The translations under genes and the position numbers were made by a program. A DNA stretch of 44,963 nt from NCBI GenBank assembly GCA_017453245.1, contig JAFTKM010000004.1, positions 1 through 44,963 on the forward strand, given 5' to 3'. The notes under the pieces were generated by a model. That model made no database searches, was not told the origin of the DNA, and saw only the letters and a list, made by a program, of their open reading frames with translations. This document shows positions 15,913-24,734 of the stretch, piece after piece. The stretch comes from Clostridia bacterium (GTDB lineage Bacteria > Bacillota > Clostridia > Oscillospirales > CAG-272). Numbering within the stretch: position 1 is the stretch's first letter; each line of letters begins with the position of its first letter.

Positions 15913-18291
15913 CTAAGACCAGAACTTATCGAGCTCGGCTCTGAGGTCCTTCGCATCGGACACGTACTGCATTCCCTCCCATAGGGTGGGGATGCTCTTT
16001 TTGTATATCGGGTCGGCAAAGCGGTCGTCGATGAGCACGATGACGCCCTTGTCATCCTCGCGCCTGATAACCCTGCCCGCCGCCTGGAATACTCTGTTCA
16101 TACCGGGGTAGATGTAGGCGTATTGCTTGCCCGCCTCATACTTCTCCTCGAAGTATGAGGCGATTGCTTCTCTCTCGTAGGAAAGTGAGGGCATACCGAT
16201 GCCGATAACCACCGCACCGATAAGGCTGTCACCCGCGAGGTCGATACCCTCGGAGTATATTCCTCCCATCACGCAGAAGCCGACAAGATACGTGCCCGAG
16301 TCCTTTGAGAATGCCTCGAGAAAGTCGGATTTTTCCTTTGCAGACATATTCTTCGTCTGCAGCATACTGCGTATCTTCGGATACTTCGCTCTGAATTCCC
16401 CGTGTAGCGCCTCCGCATATTCAAACGAGGGGGCAAAGACCATATAGTGTCCGCGCTTTGCCGACAGAGTTGCCGCAACTACGCGGCACACCGCGGGGAG
16501 CGTCCTCGACCTTTCAGAGTAGCGTATGCTTATTCTATCCATTATCGACACCGACAGCTGCTCGGGGTCGAATGGGGAGTCCACCTCGAGAGTATCGGCA
16601 TACGGGTCGGAGGAAAGGATCGATTTATAGTAATTAAGAGGGGATAAGGTTGCGGAGAAGAATACCGCACCCGAGCCCTTGTTTATGCGTTTTTGTATCT
16701 CGCCTGAGGCATCTATACAAAGCACTCGGAAGGAGAGCTCGCCACCCTTATAAAACATCAAGAGGCGGTACCCCGTGTCAAAGGATTCGAGGCTTTTTTC
16801 CACCTTTTTGACCTTGTAGAGCAGGTCGCGTACAGCCTTGAGCCTAGGGGTCCTCTCGTCGTCCTTTGCCTTGATGTTTAGCTGCTCCTCGTCCTCAAGC
16901 TCCTCCCTCATTCGGGAGATTATTGCGTAGAGATTACCCGGTGCATAGGAGAGGTGAGTCGCGCCTATATCAAGGCCGTCCTCGTCCTTTCTCATCTCGT
17001 CCTTTAAGAATGGGTAGAGCAGCTCTGTGAGTGAGGCCTTTGCCTTTGGCAGCTCCTCGCGTAGCTTTGAGAGTGGGCCGAGATATTCCGACTCGAGAAG
17101 CTTGTCTATATCAGTGAGGGACAGCTCCGATGAGTACATCTCTCGTCCTCTGTCGGCGAGGTTGTGCGCCTCGTCTATGAGGAAGGCGTAGCGTCCGCCC
17201 TCGGTAAAGAAGCGGCGGATATATACCACCGGATCAAATAAGTAGTTGAAGTCGCAGATGACAACGTCGCACAGCTCGGAGTAAGCGAGCTCTAGCTCGT
17301 AGGGGCATACCGTGTAGTGCGCCGCTATTTCCTTAAGGTCGGCTATCTCTACCACACACTTGTCAAGTGTATGGACCGCCATAACTGCCTCTGCAAGCTT
17401 GTTGCACCTTGCCATCTCGCATAGGGCTGAGCTCTCGCGGCAGATCATTTTACAAGGACAGCTCTTTTCCTTGGAGGAGAGGATTATAGCCTTTATCTTA
17501 GCGCCTCTCTCGCAGAACAACTTGATACAATCCTTTGCCGCCTCCGCTGTCGTGCCCTTAGGTGTCAGATAGAATGCCTTGTCGCACCTATCCTCACCGA
17601 GAGCCTTGATGGCGGGGTATATTACCGACACCGTCTTACCCGTGCCGGTCGGAGCGCAGGCAAAGAGCGTGTTGCCCTTGACGAGTGCTCTGTATGCGCG
17701 TCTGATAAATTCGTCCTGTCCCTCGCGCACGTCGGCGTAAGGGAAGCGCATTGCCTTCATTGAAGGGACTCTTTCCGTCACCCTTTCAATCTCGGGAGCG
17801 GCGAAAATAGATACCGCTGAGGCGCACTTATCAAAGAAGGAGTCGAGCACCTTTTTCTCGATTATCTCCTCTGTCTCCTCGCTTGCTCCCGTGACCTCGT
17901 TTGCGTAGAATATCTTAAGCGTCACAGAGCCGAGGCTCTCATTATCCGCGAGCATTTTTCCGAGCACAAAGCCCTCGCCTCTCGCTTGTGCGATTTCAGC
18001 CTTTTTTGCCGCTTTAGTGCTACCCGTGCTGACTTTTACAAGGGTTATTACACCGTTTTCCACGGCATCTGCATAGCCAAACACACGGTAATTCACACCG
18101 TCAAGCGAGAAATCGTACTCCATTTTTCTCCGCTCGGTAATGCCAAGCGACGAGAGAAGTATTCTCGATGCGCCAAGGAGCTCGGGCTCACCCTCATCCG
18201 TCGGTAGGGCGGGCGATATCCTTCGTCTGGCGATGGAAACAAGCTCGCCAAGAGAGATCAGTATTCGTTTTTCACTCTGAATAAGCTTCAT
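15913..18291 (-). CDS. XPD/DinG-family ATP-dependent DNA helicase
   Basis: A superfamily 2 helicase of 792 residues. Walker A is APTGTGKTVS, the DEAH box is LIDEAHNLADRGREM, and four cysteines (CPCKMIC...CEMARC) between them match the iron-sulfur domain of XPD/DinG. Late motifs include AGRVIRREDDKG (QxxGRxIR type). The N-terminal ~170 residues look like the PD-(D/E)XK nuclease domain found in similar Bacillota proteins, but the E-x-K pair reads LVK, so it may be inactive. Start at 18291 has GGAGGTG just upstream. It likely unwinds repair or recombination intermediates. Confidence 0.9.
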   Translation of the reverse strand: MKLIQSEKRILISLGELVSIARRRISPALPTDEGEPELLGASRILLSSLGITERRKMEYDFSLDGVNYRVFGYADAVENGVITLVKVSTGSTKAAKKAEIAQARGEGFVLGKMLADNESLGSVTLKIFYANEVTGASEETEEIIEKKVLDSFFDKCASAVSIFAAPEIERVTERVPSMKAMRFPYADVREGQDEFIRRAYRALVKGNTLFACAPTGTGKTVSVIYPAIKALGEDRCDKAFYLTPKGTTAEAAKDCIKLFCERGAKIKAIILSSKEKSCPCKMICRESSALCEMARCNKLAEAVMAVHTLDKCVVEIADLKEIAAHYTVCPYELELAYSELCDVVICDFNYLFDPVVYIRRFFTEGGRYAFLIDEAHNLADRGREMYSSELSLTDIDKLLESEYLGPLSKLREELPKAKASLTELLYPFLKDEMRKDEDGLDIGATHLSYAPGNLYAIISRMREELEDEEQLNIKAKDDERTPRLKAVRDLLYKVKKVEKSLESFDTGYRLLMFYKGGELSFRVLCIDASGEIQKRINKGSGAVFFSATLSPLNYYKSILSSDPYADTLEVDSPFDPEQLSVSIMDRISIRYSERSRTLPAVCRVVAATLSAKRGHYMVFAPSFEYAEALHGEFRAKYPKIRSMLQTKNMSAKEKSDFLEAFSKDSGTYLVGFCVMGGIYSEGIDLAGDSLIGAVVIGIGMPSLSYEREAIASYFEEKYEAGKQYAYIYPGMNRVFQAAGRVIRREDDKGVIVLIDDRFADPIYKKSIPTLWEGMQYVSDAKDLRAELDKFWS

Positions 18292-18320
18292 ATCCACCTC
18301 CGGGAAAGTTTTACACGTAT

Positions 18321-18349
18321 ATTTTACTATAATTTTATACCAAAGTCAA
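18321..18349 (-). promoter_or_regulatory. Promoter for the helicase gene
   Basis: On the minus strand TTGACT (18349-18344), 17 bases and TAAAAT (18326-18321), about 30 bases before the helicase start codon. Confidence 0.75.
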
Positions 18350-18421
18350 CACCGATACAAAAGAATACGCGGGGGCTCGGTCTGTGATTTATCTGCTGCA
18401 TGCCAAGTGGCGGTGTCAGCA

Positions 18422-18450
18422 AGAAAAAACCGCCGCAATATATGCGGCGG
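18422..18450 (-). terminator. Terminator closing the phage-like operon
   Basis: CCGCCGC (18430-18436) pairs with GCGGCGG (18444-18450). On the minus strand the stem is followed by GTTTTTTC. It lies 20 bases after the last gene of the capsid cassette and separates it from the helicase promoter. Confidence 0.9.
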
Positions 18451-18469
18451 CGGGTGACTCTTTTATTCT

Positions 18470-19300
18470 TCACCCTTTGTTATATTCCTTGAGGAATGCG
18501 TCGAGCAGACGGGATTTTGTCTCTATCCAGCCTATCTCGCTTTCCGTCACGTATTCGTATCCTCCGGAGTATCCCTTAAGACCGATTGCGGGAAGCGTCG
18601 AGAGCTTTACGAGCGCCTCTATCACTCCTGCCGCGCCGAGGTTATCCTTCACGCTTATCATTACAGATACGGTGAACAGCATACACACGGTAGACGGGAT
18701 AAGGCGCATAATCAGACGTAAGAGCTTGTTCTCTGCAGGATTATACAGCTCGCTCTTTTGCCCCTTGTCGTTTGACAATAGGCTCGCGGCGGCGAGCTCT
18801 GCTCGCTTCATTTTCTTTACACGCCCCAGGTCTTTCATAGCCTTTTTGCTCATTTTCTCGCCACCGAGGTAGCTCTTGTATTCCTCCTCCGTGTAACCGA
18901 GGGAGAAGAGCATATTGCTCCTTCTGTACCCAAGCTCTGCCTCTCTGTAGTCAAGGCAGAATTTTCTTAAGGCGGCGAGGTCGTGTCCCTTTACGCTCTT
19001 TTTCTTTTCCTCGTATCTTTCTTTCACCGCCTTGTACGCGTCACTGTCGCGCCCAAGTCTCTCGCCCGCATCCTCTAGTGAAAAATACATCACGTATGAG
19101 GCTATCAGCATCATAACGAGAGTCCCCGTGAAGCTTTCGCTGCTAAGCTCGGAGAAGCTTATTTTGGTAAACAGTACGAGTGCGGAAACGGCGAGCGTGA
19201 TAAGGGCGACAGTTTTTCCGACGTTGGCGATAAGGAATGAGTATCCTCGCTTTACGAGAGAGCCCGAGGATACCAGCCCAAGATCAAGTCCGTCCTTCAC
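18470..19300 (-). CDS. Cassette membrane protein with long cytoplasmic loop
   Basis: I do not recognise this family. The order is a helical hairpin of two membrane segments (about residues 20-65), a ~110-residue highly charged loop rich in K, E and R (SDAYKAVKERYEEKKK, then MSKKAMKDLG), and two more hydrophobic segments (~185-230). It is the last gene of the capsid cassette and overlaps the preceding membrane gene. GTG at 19300 is chosen because GGGAGG stands 6 bases upstream; the ATG at 19306 touches that site directly. It may belong to an envelope-spanning delivery or release complex, but this is inference from position only. Confidence 0.65.
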   Translation of the reverse strand: MKDGLDLGLVSSGSLVKRGYSFLIANVGKTVALITLAVSALVLFTKISFSELSSESFTGTLVMMLIASYVMYFSLEDAGERLGRDSDAYKAVKERYEEKKKSVKGHDLAALRKFCLDYREAELGYRRSNMLFSLGYTEEEYKSYLGGEKMSKKAMKDLGRVKKMKRAELAAASLLSNDKGQKSELYNPAENKLLRLIMRLIPSTVCMLFTVSVMISVKDNLGAAGVIEALVKLSTLPAIGLKGYSGGYEYVTESEIGWIETKSRLLDAFLKEYNKG

Positions 19301-19670
19301 GTTCATCCTCCCTGCCGTATCCTTCGGCAAGCTTGAAGAAGATCGAGCCTATAAGATTGGTTGTAAAGCCTACGAAGGATATCACCGTCATTTCGTTTGC
19401 GATTTTTGACAGTAAGAGAAATACGATGAAGACGGCAAACCACATAAGCGGGGCAGACGGTGAGCGCAACATTCTGCCGAGGTATTTATACATCGGCACC
19501 AGAGCCGCTCCGATAAGAAGCACGCAGATGCCCGATAGCGCGCTCGCATCCTCTCTCGCAAGCCACAAGGGGAAGTAGGAGAGGGTTGCCACAACCACGG
19601 GGATTACGGATATGGCGAGTCCGAGCGAATTGAAGAGAAGTCTCTTTGCGGGATTATTTCTCGATAGCAT
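19284..19670 (-). CDS. Cassette small polytopic membrane protein
   Basis: 128 residues with three or four hydrophobic segments (about 12-36, 45-64, 76-92 and 95-112) and charged ends, a general holin-like layout, though no family is recognised. The start ATG lies inside the end of the preceding coiled-coil gene (17-base overlap), with AAGGAGG 12 bases ahead of it, and the gene in turn overlaps the next. Position right after a signal-peptide protein at the end of a capsid operon makes a lysis or delivery role possible. No endolysin is nearby. Confidence 0.65.
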   Translation of the reverse strand: MLSRNNPAKRLLFNSLGLAISVIPVVVATLSYFPLWLAREDASALSGICVLLIGAALVPMYKYLGRMLRSPSAPLMWFAVFIVFLLLSKIANEMTVISFVGFTTNLIGSIFFKLAEGYGREDEREGRT

Positions 19671-20262
19671 TATTCGCCATCGCCTCCTTCATTTTCGCTA
19701 TCCGCTCGCCTACCGCATCCTTCTGGTATTGGGGAAGGGCGGAGGACATAAAGACGTCGTAGAGCATATCTATCTGCGCGCCAACGACGAGCCTCAGCTC
19801 CTTTGCCTCGAGTCTTGCCTCGCTTTCATTTTCAAGACTTGCGCTGAGCGCCTTGTCGAGTGAGCTCACCTTTTCCGCAAGAGATTCGAGCAGTGCCGAG
19901 GCGGCAGATAGCTGCTTCTCAACCGAAGCGCCGAGCGTGGCGCTTGCCTCGGCATTTTTGCCGGTGCTCTCCTTAATTCCCGACACCGCGTTACCGATGG
20001 CGAGGAGGGATTTCTCCACAAGGGGCAGAAGTCCCTTTTTGTAAGCGAATGCCAAGGTGAGCGAGCCCGCGAGCGTCAGAGTGCAGAGTATCTCGCTTGT
20101 GTATGCGCTGACCTCCTCGTAAACCCTTGAGAAGAAGTTTGACTCGGTCTGTGCCTCCTCGCTTTCTTCTGTTCCGTCCTCTGCGGATGCGCATACCGCA
20201 AGGCCCGCGAAAAGCACTGCCGCAAGGACGAGCGCGATTAAGTATTTAAGCTTGTTTTTCAT
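19654..20262 (-). CDS. Cassette protein with signal peptide, membrane segment and coiled coil
   Basis: A 202-residue protein of unknown family. Residues 1-27 form a signal peptide with a likely AXA cleavage site (ASA, before EDG). A short acidic stretch and a second hydrophobic segment (~54-76) follow, then a long alanine-, serine- and leucine-rich helix with heptad character (~85-160). The start overlaps the preceding gene by ATGA, so translation is coupled. The layout suggests an envelope-anchored rod. It could be an injection-related component or an accessory of the following membrane proteins. Confidence 0.65.
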   Translation of the reverse strand: MKNKLKYLIALVLAAVLFAGLAVCASAEDGTEESEEAQTESNFFSRVYEEVSAYTSEILCTLTLAGSLTLAFAYKKGLLPLVEKSLLAIGNAVSGIKESTGKNAEASATLGASVEKQLSAASALLESLAEKVSSLDKALSASLENESEARLEAKELRLVVGAQIDMLYDVFMSSALPQYQKDAVGERIAKMKEAMANNAIEK

Positions 20263-20672
20263 TTTTCCTTCCTTTCGTAACTAAAGATGTTGTGACCGAC
20301 GCATATCGCCTCGAGATTCCCGATACGCCGTGTGGCGGAGCAGAGCGACCTCTCAAGCTCGCGGCATCTGCCGAGAAGACGTCTTACGGTCGCCTCCTCG
20401 GTCTTCGCCATAGATACGGTTTTACCTTGCTTGATAAAGCCCTCAAGCTCGTATCTGCTCGTGTCTGCCTCGAGCACGGGGCGGTATTCTCCGTCGGGAA
20501 GAGCTCTCGTCGGGATACTTACCTCGCCGCCCTTCACGGTATAGAGCTTGCCTCGTAGAGTCAGCGCACCGTCACACTCCGGTGTGAAGGCGAGGGTGAT
20601 GACGTCCGCATCCTCGGTTAGTATATCCGTCCATTCGCCCACCCCGTGTTGAGTTATATAGCGAATTTTCAC
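20259..20672 (-). CDS. Hypothetical cassette protein, beta N-terminus and coiled-coil C-terminus
   Basis: 137 residues, not recognised. The first ~75 residues alternate hydrophobic and polar residues, as in a small beta domain (RYITQHGVGEWTDI, ALTLRGKLYTV, GEYRPVLEADTSRYEL). The last ~50 form an arginine- and leucine-rich amphipathic helix (VRRLLGRCRELERSL). Small beta-plus-helix proteins of this kind occur as tail attachment or baseplate pieces, but I cannot assign one. ATGA overlaps link it to both neighbours. Confidence 0.6.
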   Translation of the reverse strand: MKIRYITQHGVGEWTDILTEDADVITLAFTPECDGALTLRGKLYTVKGGEVSIPTRALPDGEYRPVLEADTSRYELEGFIKQGKTVSMAKTEEATVRRLLGRCRELERSLCSATRRIGNLEAICVGHNIFSYERKEK

Positions 20673-21076
20673 TCTCCCACCTCCTTTTTGCCTTCTATGG
20701 CGGCGAGCCTTGTCTTCAAGGCGTCGAGCTCACCGTAGATTCCAATCACGTGCGAGAGCAGGCTCTTACCGAGAAAGCCGAAGTAGGTTGCCAGCTCTCC
20801 CGAGCCTATATCCTCAAAGAGTGTGCTTAGCGTGTGATCTTCCTTGATGCCCGTCGGGATAGCGCCTGCGAGCGAGTTTTCGCCAAGGTCGGTGACGTCC
20901 GAGAGCAGCTCGTTGTAGCGCTCAATGATATAGAGCGGAAGCTTGTCGAATGCTTCCTTCATTTCTCCTGCGCCAAGGCCCCGTCCGCCAAATGCTCTCG
21001 GAGCGGTAGGACGCGAGGGGAGAGAGGATATGAGAATGTCTCTGACGTCGGAGTTGTATATTTTCTTTGCTTTCAT
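20669..21076 (-). CDS. Hypothetical cassette protein after the nozzle gene
   Basis: 135 residues, not recognised. A proline-, arginine- and glycine-rich N-terminus (SRPTAPRAFGGRGLGAG, ~20-37) leads to helices (MKEAFDKLPLYIIERYNELLSDV) and a C-terminal helix ending AAIEGKKEVGE. AAAGGACA precedes the ATG. It lies 34 bases after the nozzle gene and overlaps the next one, so it is likely part of the particle tip or its assembly. Confidence 0.6.
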   Translation of the reverse strand: MKAKKIYNSDVRDILISSLPSRPTAPRAFGGRGLGAGEMKEAFDKLPLYIIERYNELLSDVTDLGENSLAGAIPTGIKEDHTLSTLFEDIGSGELATYFGFLGKSLLSHVIGIYGELDALKTRLAAIEGKKEVGE

Positions 21077-21110
21077 TGTTGTGTCCTTTCTGTGTCAGCC
21101 TCTCCTTCGG

Positions 21111-23819
21111 CTAAACGTTGTTTTTTATCTTGCCCTTTATAACGTATCGGTAGCTTATCGAGTAGAGTGAGATAGGCGAAGCGAAGCCATCCGCGCTCAG
21201 CGTGACTTGCTTTTCGATCCATTTCTTTTCCTTCTCTCCGAGGACGTAGGAGGTATAGTCTGATATCTGCCACGGAGGATTTGTAAAATCGAAGTCGGAG
21301 AAGTCTTGTCCCGCCATCGGAAACGCCCCTACGTATTTCGGCTCGCCCGCATCGGTCGACACCTCACAACTTATCGCATCTGTGACAGGGCTCTTTGCTT
21401 TTATGACCATCGACTTTTTGACCGTGTTTTTTGTCAGGTGAGGTACTCCGCAGTCGTCAAGCGACGTCCTTATAATGTAGCTTGGGGCGTGGCCGGCAAA
21501 GCTGTAAAAGAGGGGATGGAGTCTATGTCCCATTGAGGCAAGATAGACGTCCTCGTCAAAGTCGGGCGAGCTCTTTATACTCTCGGGAGCGACACCGCGC
21601 ATATCGTTATTGAATACACAGACGTGTCCGTCGTCGGTGGCAAAGAAAAGGCGGTTTTTGTGGGAGATAAACACCGTCGCGGGGTGGAATTCTCCTCCGC
21701 TCATTTCCTCTGTGGGAACTACGCGGTATTTCACTCCGTCAAGTGACACGTAGTAATACATTTCGCCATTTTCATCAGCCTGGCTGATAACCGCACTGTG
21801 ATCTGCTGCCTCGCCGACAAGGGTGGGGTGAACAGAGGTGTCTGCATAGGCGTCTTGAGCGTATCTGTATACGGTGTTGTCTCCTTTATACGCCCCTATG
21901 TCCTCAAGCAAGAACCACTCATACTCGCGTGAGCCCGCGGGGTGAGAGAAGGTTGCGCGTGAGTCGGCTAAAAATATTTTACCGTTAATTCCGACCGCTA
22001 AATAACCGAGCCACTCGCATAGTGATGCCTTTGATAAATCCTCTTTTAGCAAACCGTAATTTACATTATGCGACCTGCATACGATATTTCGCTGATAGTT
22101 GATATTCTCTCTGTTAAGAGCCATAACGCCGTTATCCGTCAGAAATACAGGGTCGTCAAGGAAGTTGAGAGATTCTCCTGTTGCCGAGACTCCCGAGTGT
22201 ACGTATGCGACCGGATATATTGTTCCGAGCACTCCCTCGGACGTCCCCTCCTTTTTGTGATAGAAGATGCTGCCCGAGCCGTCGTCCTCCTCCTTGAATA
22301 CCGCAAGCATATCTCTTACCGCAAGCAGGGAGCTGACCTTGCAGCTACCGACTCCGTCACAGAAATAGTTATATCTGCCGACGTACAACGCGCTATCCTG
22401 ACCTTGCCTCGGACTCTCTGTGTAGAAGACGGTATTAGGGAAATCGGGGTTGCCCGAGAGAAATATTCTTCCGTCAAAAACCTCGGCTATCCTGCATCCG
22501 ACTATCGCCTGATAGGGAGATATGTCCGAGAGGGTGGTCATGTCCGCCGCCCAGCCATCCTTAAGAGGCTGAAGCTTGCCCTCGATGACCACCGTAATTC
22601 CCGTGGCATCCTTAAGGCTGGGCAAGGAGATAATAGCCTCGGTGAAGCTCGTGCCGTTATCCGATGCGTCGTATATAACCTCCGTGCCGTTTACCTTGAC
22701 CGAGCCTATTGCCTCAACTTCATCGTGGAAGGGCAGGGCTATCCTTACCGCTTCGTATCTTACGCCGTAGCTCATGACCTTTGAGCCGAGCTCCTCCTTG
22801 CCCTCTACCTTCGTGAGATTCTGTGCATCCATCGAATAATTCACCGATAAAAGAGAAGAGCATCCCGAAAAGGCGGACGAGCCGATGGAGCTGATCTTTG
22901 CGCCAAGATAAAACGTGGTGAGCTTTGTGCAGCCAAGGAAGGCGTTATCGCCGATGCTTGTCAAGGTCGAAGGGGTAACAACGGTCAGAAGAGATGTGCA
23001 GCCCTTGAATGCTCCGCTGCCTATCTCCAATACCCCCTCGGGAATATACACTCCGGTAATGTCGGTGTTTCCAAGGAAGGCTTCGTCACTCACCTTCGTC
23101 ACCTTGTGACGGGCTCCCGCGATGTTTACGTAGGCGGGAAGGTATATTTCACCCTCAACCCCCTCGTCGACTCCGCTCACGGCGCAGTAGCAAAGATCAG
23201 GGTCTGTGACTGTATACTTTAGGCCCTCGGTCGAGTAGAAATACGCCTTTGGGTCCGCAACGTAGTATTCTTCCTTAAAGTCTCTGACAAGGAGGTTTCT
23301 CTGCTCGTATGCCTCGCCCGAGACGTAGGTGGTCGGCACGTAAGGATATGAGGAGCTGTCACCTATGGTGCGGCACTTGCCGTCCTCGTCTATCTGTAAG
23401 ATCCTTTTTGTGTCCATCACGTAGAAATATTTGCCGTACTCAAAGCCGAAGCTCTTCGCATTCTCTACGGTTGCTATGACCTCGCCCGTGGTGTTTTTTT
23501 CGTAAATATCCGACACGGGGTGGCGGATAAGCTGATTTTCGACGTGTATAATGAGATGATCCTCACCGCCCGAGGGCGAGCGCTGATAGTACAGGGCGTG
23601 TATATGTCTTCCGTAGTGCGCAAAGCATCTGAAGCCCGGCACACTCTCGATCACGTCCGCTCCGTCACCCTCGTAATCCCTGTACATATTCTTCGCGTAT
23701 GAGAGCCTTGAGTCCGAGCTTATAGATGCGCTTGCGTTGAGCTCGACTCCGCAAAAGCCTCTGTACACACGGGTGTATTCAGCGGTTGAATAGATGAGAT
23801 TTCTATATCTGTTTGCCAT
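21111..23819 (-). CDS. Large nozzle-like structural protein with BspA-type LRR insertion
   Basis: A 902-residue protein following the adaptor gene, the place of the T7 gp12 / P22 gp10-type tail nozzle. Residues ~55-195 and 380-760 show the repeating short beta-strand style of those proteins, with SVPGFRCF, GRIFLSGNPDFPN and LLAVRDMLAVFKE segments typical of nozzle propellers. Residues ~200-328 instead contain BspA-type leucine-rich repeats (SDEAFLGNTDITGVYIP, GSGAFKGCTSL, GDNAFLGCTKL, GSSAFSGCSSL). The ATG at 23819 overlaps the adaptor stop by one base (TGATG). The nozzle identity is inferred from order and pattern; the LRRs are directly visible. Confidence 0.7.
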   Translation of the reverse strand: MANRYRNLIYSTAEYTRVYRGFCGVELNASASISSDSRLSYAKNMYRDYEGDGADVIESVPGFRCFAHYGRHIHALYYQRSPSGGEDHLIIHVENQLIRHPVSDIYEKNTTGEVIATVENAKSFGFEYGKYFYVMDTKRILQIDEDGKCRTIGDSSSYPYVPTTYVSGEAYEQRNLLVRDFKEEYYVADPKAYFYSTEGLKYTVTDPDLCYCAVSGVDEGVEGEIYLPAYVNIAGARHKVTKVSDEAFLGNTDITGVYIPEGVLEIGSGAFKGCTSLLTVVTPSTLTSIGDNAFLGCTKLTTFYLGAKISSIGSSAFSGCSSLLSVNYSMDAQNLTKVEGKEELGSKVMSYGVRYEAVRIALPFHDEVEAIGSVKVNGTEVIYDASDNGTSFTEAIISLPSLKDATGITVVIEGKLQPLKDGWAADMTTLSDISPYQAIVGCRIAEVFDGRIFLSGNPDFPNTVFYTESPRQGQDSALYVGRYNYFCDGVGSCKVSSLLAVRDMLAVFKEEDDGSGSIFYHKKEGTSEGVLGTIYPVAYVHSGVSATGESLNFLDDPVFLTDNGVMALNRENINYQRNIVCRSHNVNYGLLKEDLSKASLCEWLGYLAVGINGKIFLADSRATFSHPAGSREYEWFLLEDIGAYKGDNTVYRYAQDAYADTSVHPTLVGEAADHSAVISQADENGEMYYYVSLDGVKYRVVPTEEMSGGEFHPATVFISHKNRLFFATDDGHVCVFNNDMRGVAPESIKSSPDFDEDVYLASMGHRLHPLFYSFAGHAPSYIIRTSLDDCGVPHLTKNTVKKSMVIKAKSPVTDAISCEVSTDAGEPKYVGAFPMAGQDFSDFDFTNPPWQISDYTSYVLGEKEKKWIEKQVTLSADGFASPISLYSISYRYVIKGKIKNNV

Positions 23820-24655
23820 CACGCCCACCCGTTGACACGGTATTCCGCATCGATCTTACTTGAAGAATATCTCTTTACGTTTGCGACCATATCGCGGTAA
23901 ATACTCATATAGTATTGAGCCTTCGCGGCATCATCGTCAAGCCACATAAAGGATGCTGTGAGAAGCGGGAGCATAGGCGCACATTCGTCACTCACGTCTA
24001 TAAGCTCGTTTTCGTCGTTGCCGCTGATCGGCGACGGAGATCTGTAATAGGCAATGTATATCTCGCCTCTGAAATCAAACGGCGCGCGTATCTTACCGTC
24101 TGTCAGCTTAACCGCGGATACGGGATCTCCGTCCTTGTCACACGGCTGGCTCGCAAAGGCGCGGAAGCCCTCGCACACGTCCTCTGCACAGAGCTCCACG
24201 TACGGCTTATACTCGGGGATGTCGGTCTGCCTTTCACTCGTCAGATCACGGAATACCGCGAAGCCGCTTACGGTGAAATAATAGTCACCGAAGAAGGTGA
24301 CCGTGCCGTCTCCGTACAGAAACTGCTTTGTCAGCTGACCGTCGCCCGAGAGGGGGACTGAGATCGAGCCCGATGAGTCCGTGACTGTACACGAGCCCTT
24401 TCCGCTTGAGCGGAATGAGAGCGACTTTCCCGAAAAGGGAATTGTGATAACCTCGCCCGAGAGGTGCTCGATAAACTCTTTTGCCACCCCAACGCGCGGC
24501 CCTCTGAACGATAAGGGGGTGAGCTTTGATACAGGTCTGTCGGCGTATATCATTGAGAGCGCGCGGTTTGCCGAGGAAATAAAGACGTCCTCGTCCTCGA
24601 TGTAGCTCTCAAACCCAAGCCTCGCTACGTCCGTTTTTAATTCGTTAAATGTCAT
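23819..24655 (-). CDS. Phage adaptor / head-to-tail connector-like protein
   Basis: 278 residues. The start MTFNELKTDVARLGFESYIEDEDVFIS (read around ELKTDVARLG) and the end with KAQYYMSIYRDMVANVKRY resemble adaptor (gp6/gp11-type) proteins, in which helices attach to the portal ring. Here a beta-rich middle region (~65-140) of glycine- and serine-rich strands is inserted, making it longer than the ~100-200 residues usual for the family. Its position between major capsid and nozzle supports the call. AAGGAG precedes the ATG. Confidence 0.65.
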   Translation of the reverse strand: MTFNELKTDVARLGFESYIEDEDVFISSANRALSMIYADRPVSKLTPLSFRGPRVGVAKEFIEHLSGEVITIPFSGKSLSFRSSGKGSCTVTDSSGSISVPLSGDGQLTKQFLYGDGTVTFFGDYYFTVSGFAVFRDLTSERQTDIPEYKPYVELCAEDVCEGFRAFASQPCDKDGDPVSAVKLTDGKIRAPFDFRGEIYIAYYRSPSPISGNDENELIDVSDECAPMLPLLTASFMWLDDDAAKAQYYMSIYRDMVANVKRYSSSKIDAEYRVNGWA

Positions 24656-24692
24656 AAACGCTCCTTTCGTTTTGTTCACCGCGTACAGACAA

Positions 24693-24711
24693 AGGGCGCG
24701 ATAAGCGCCCT
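24693..24711 (-). repeat. Hairpin after the capsid gene
   Basis: AGGGCGC (24693-24699) pairs with GCGCCCT (24705-24711) between capsid and adaptor genes. On the minus strand a TTTGT follows. It may slow transcription or stabilise the abundant capsid message. Confidence 0.6.
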
Positions 24712-24734
24712 AAGCCCATACCCGTGGGGATTTA

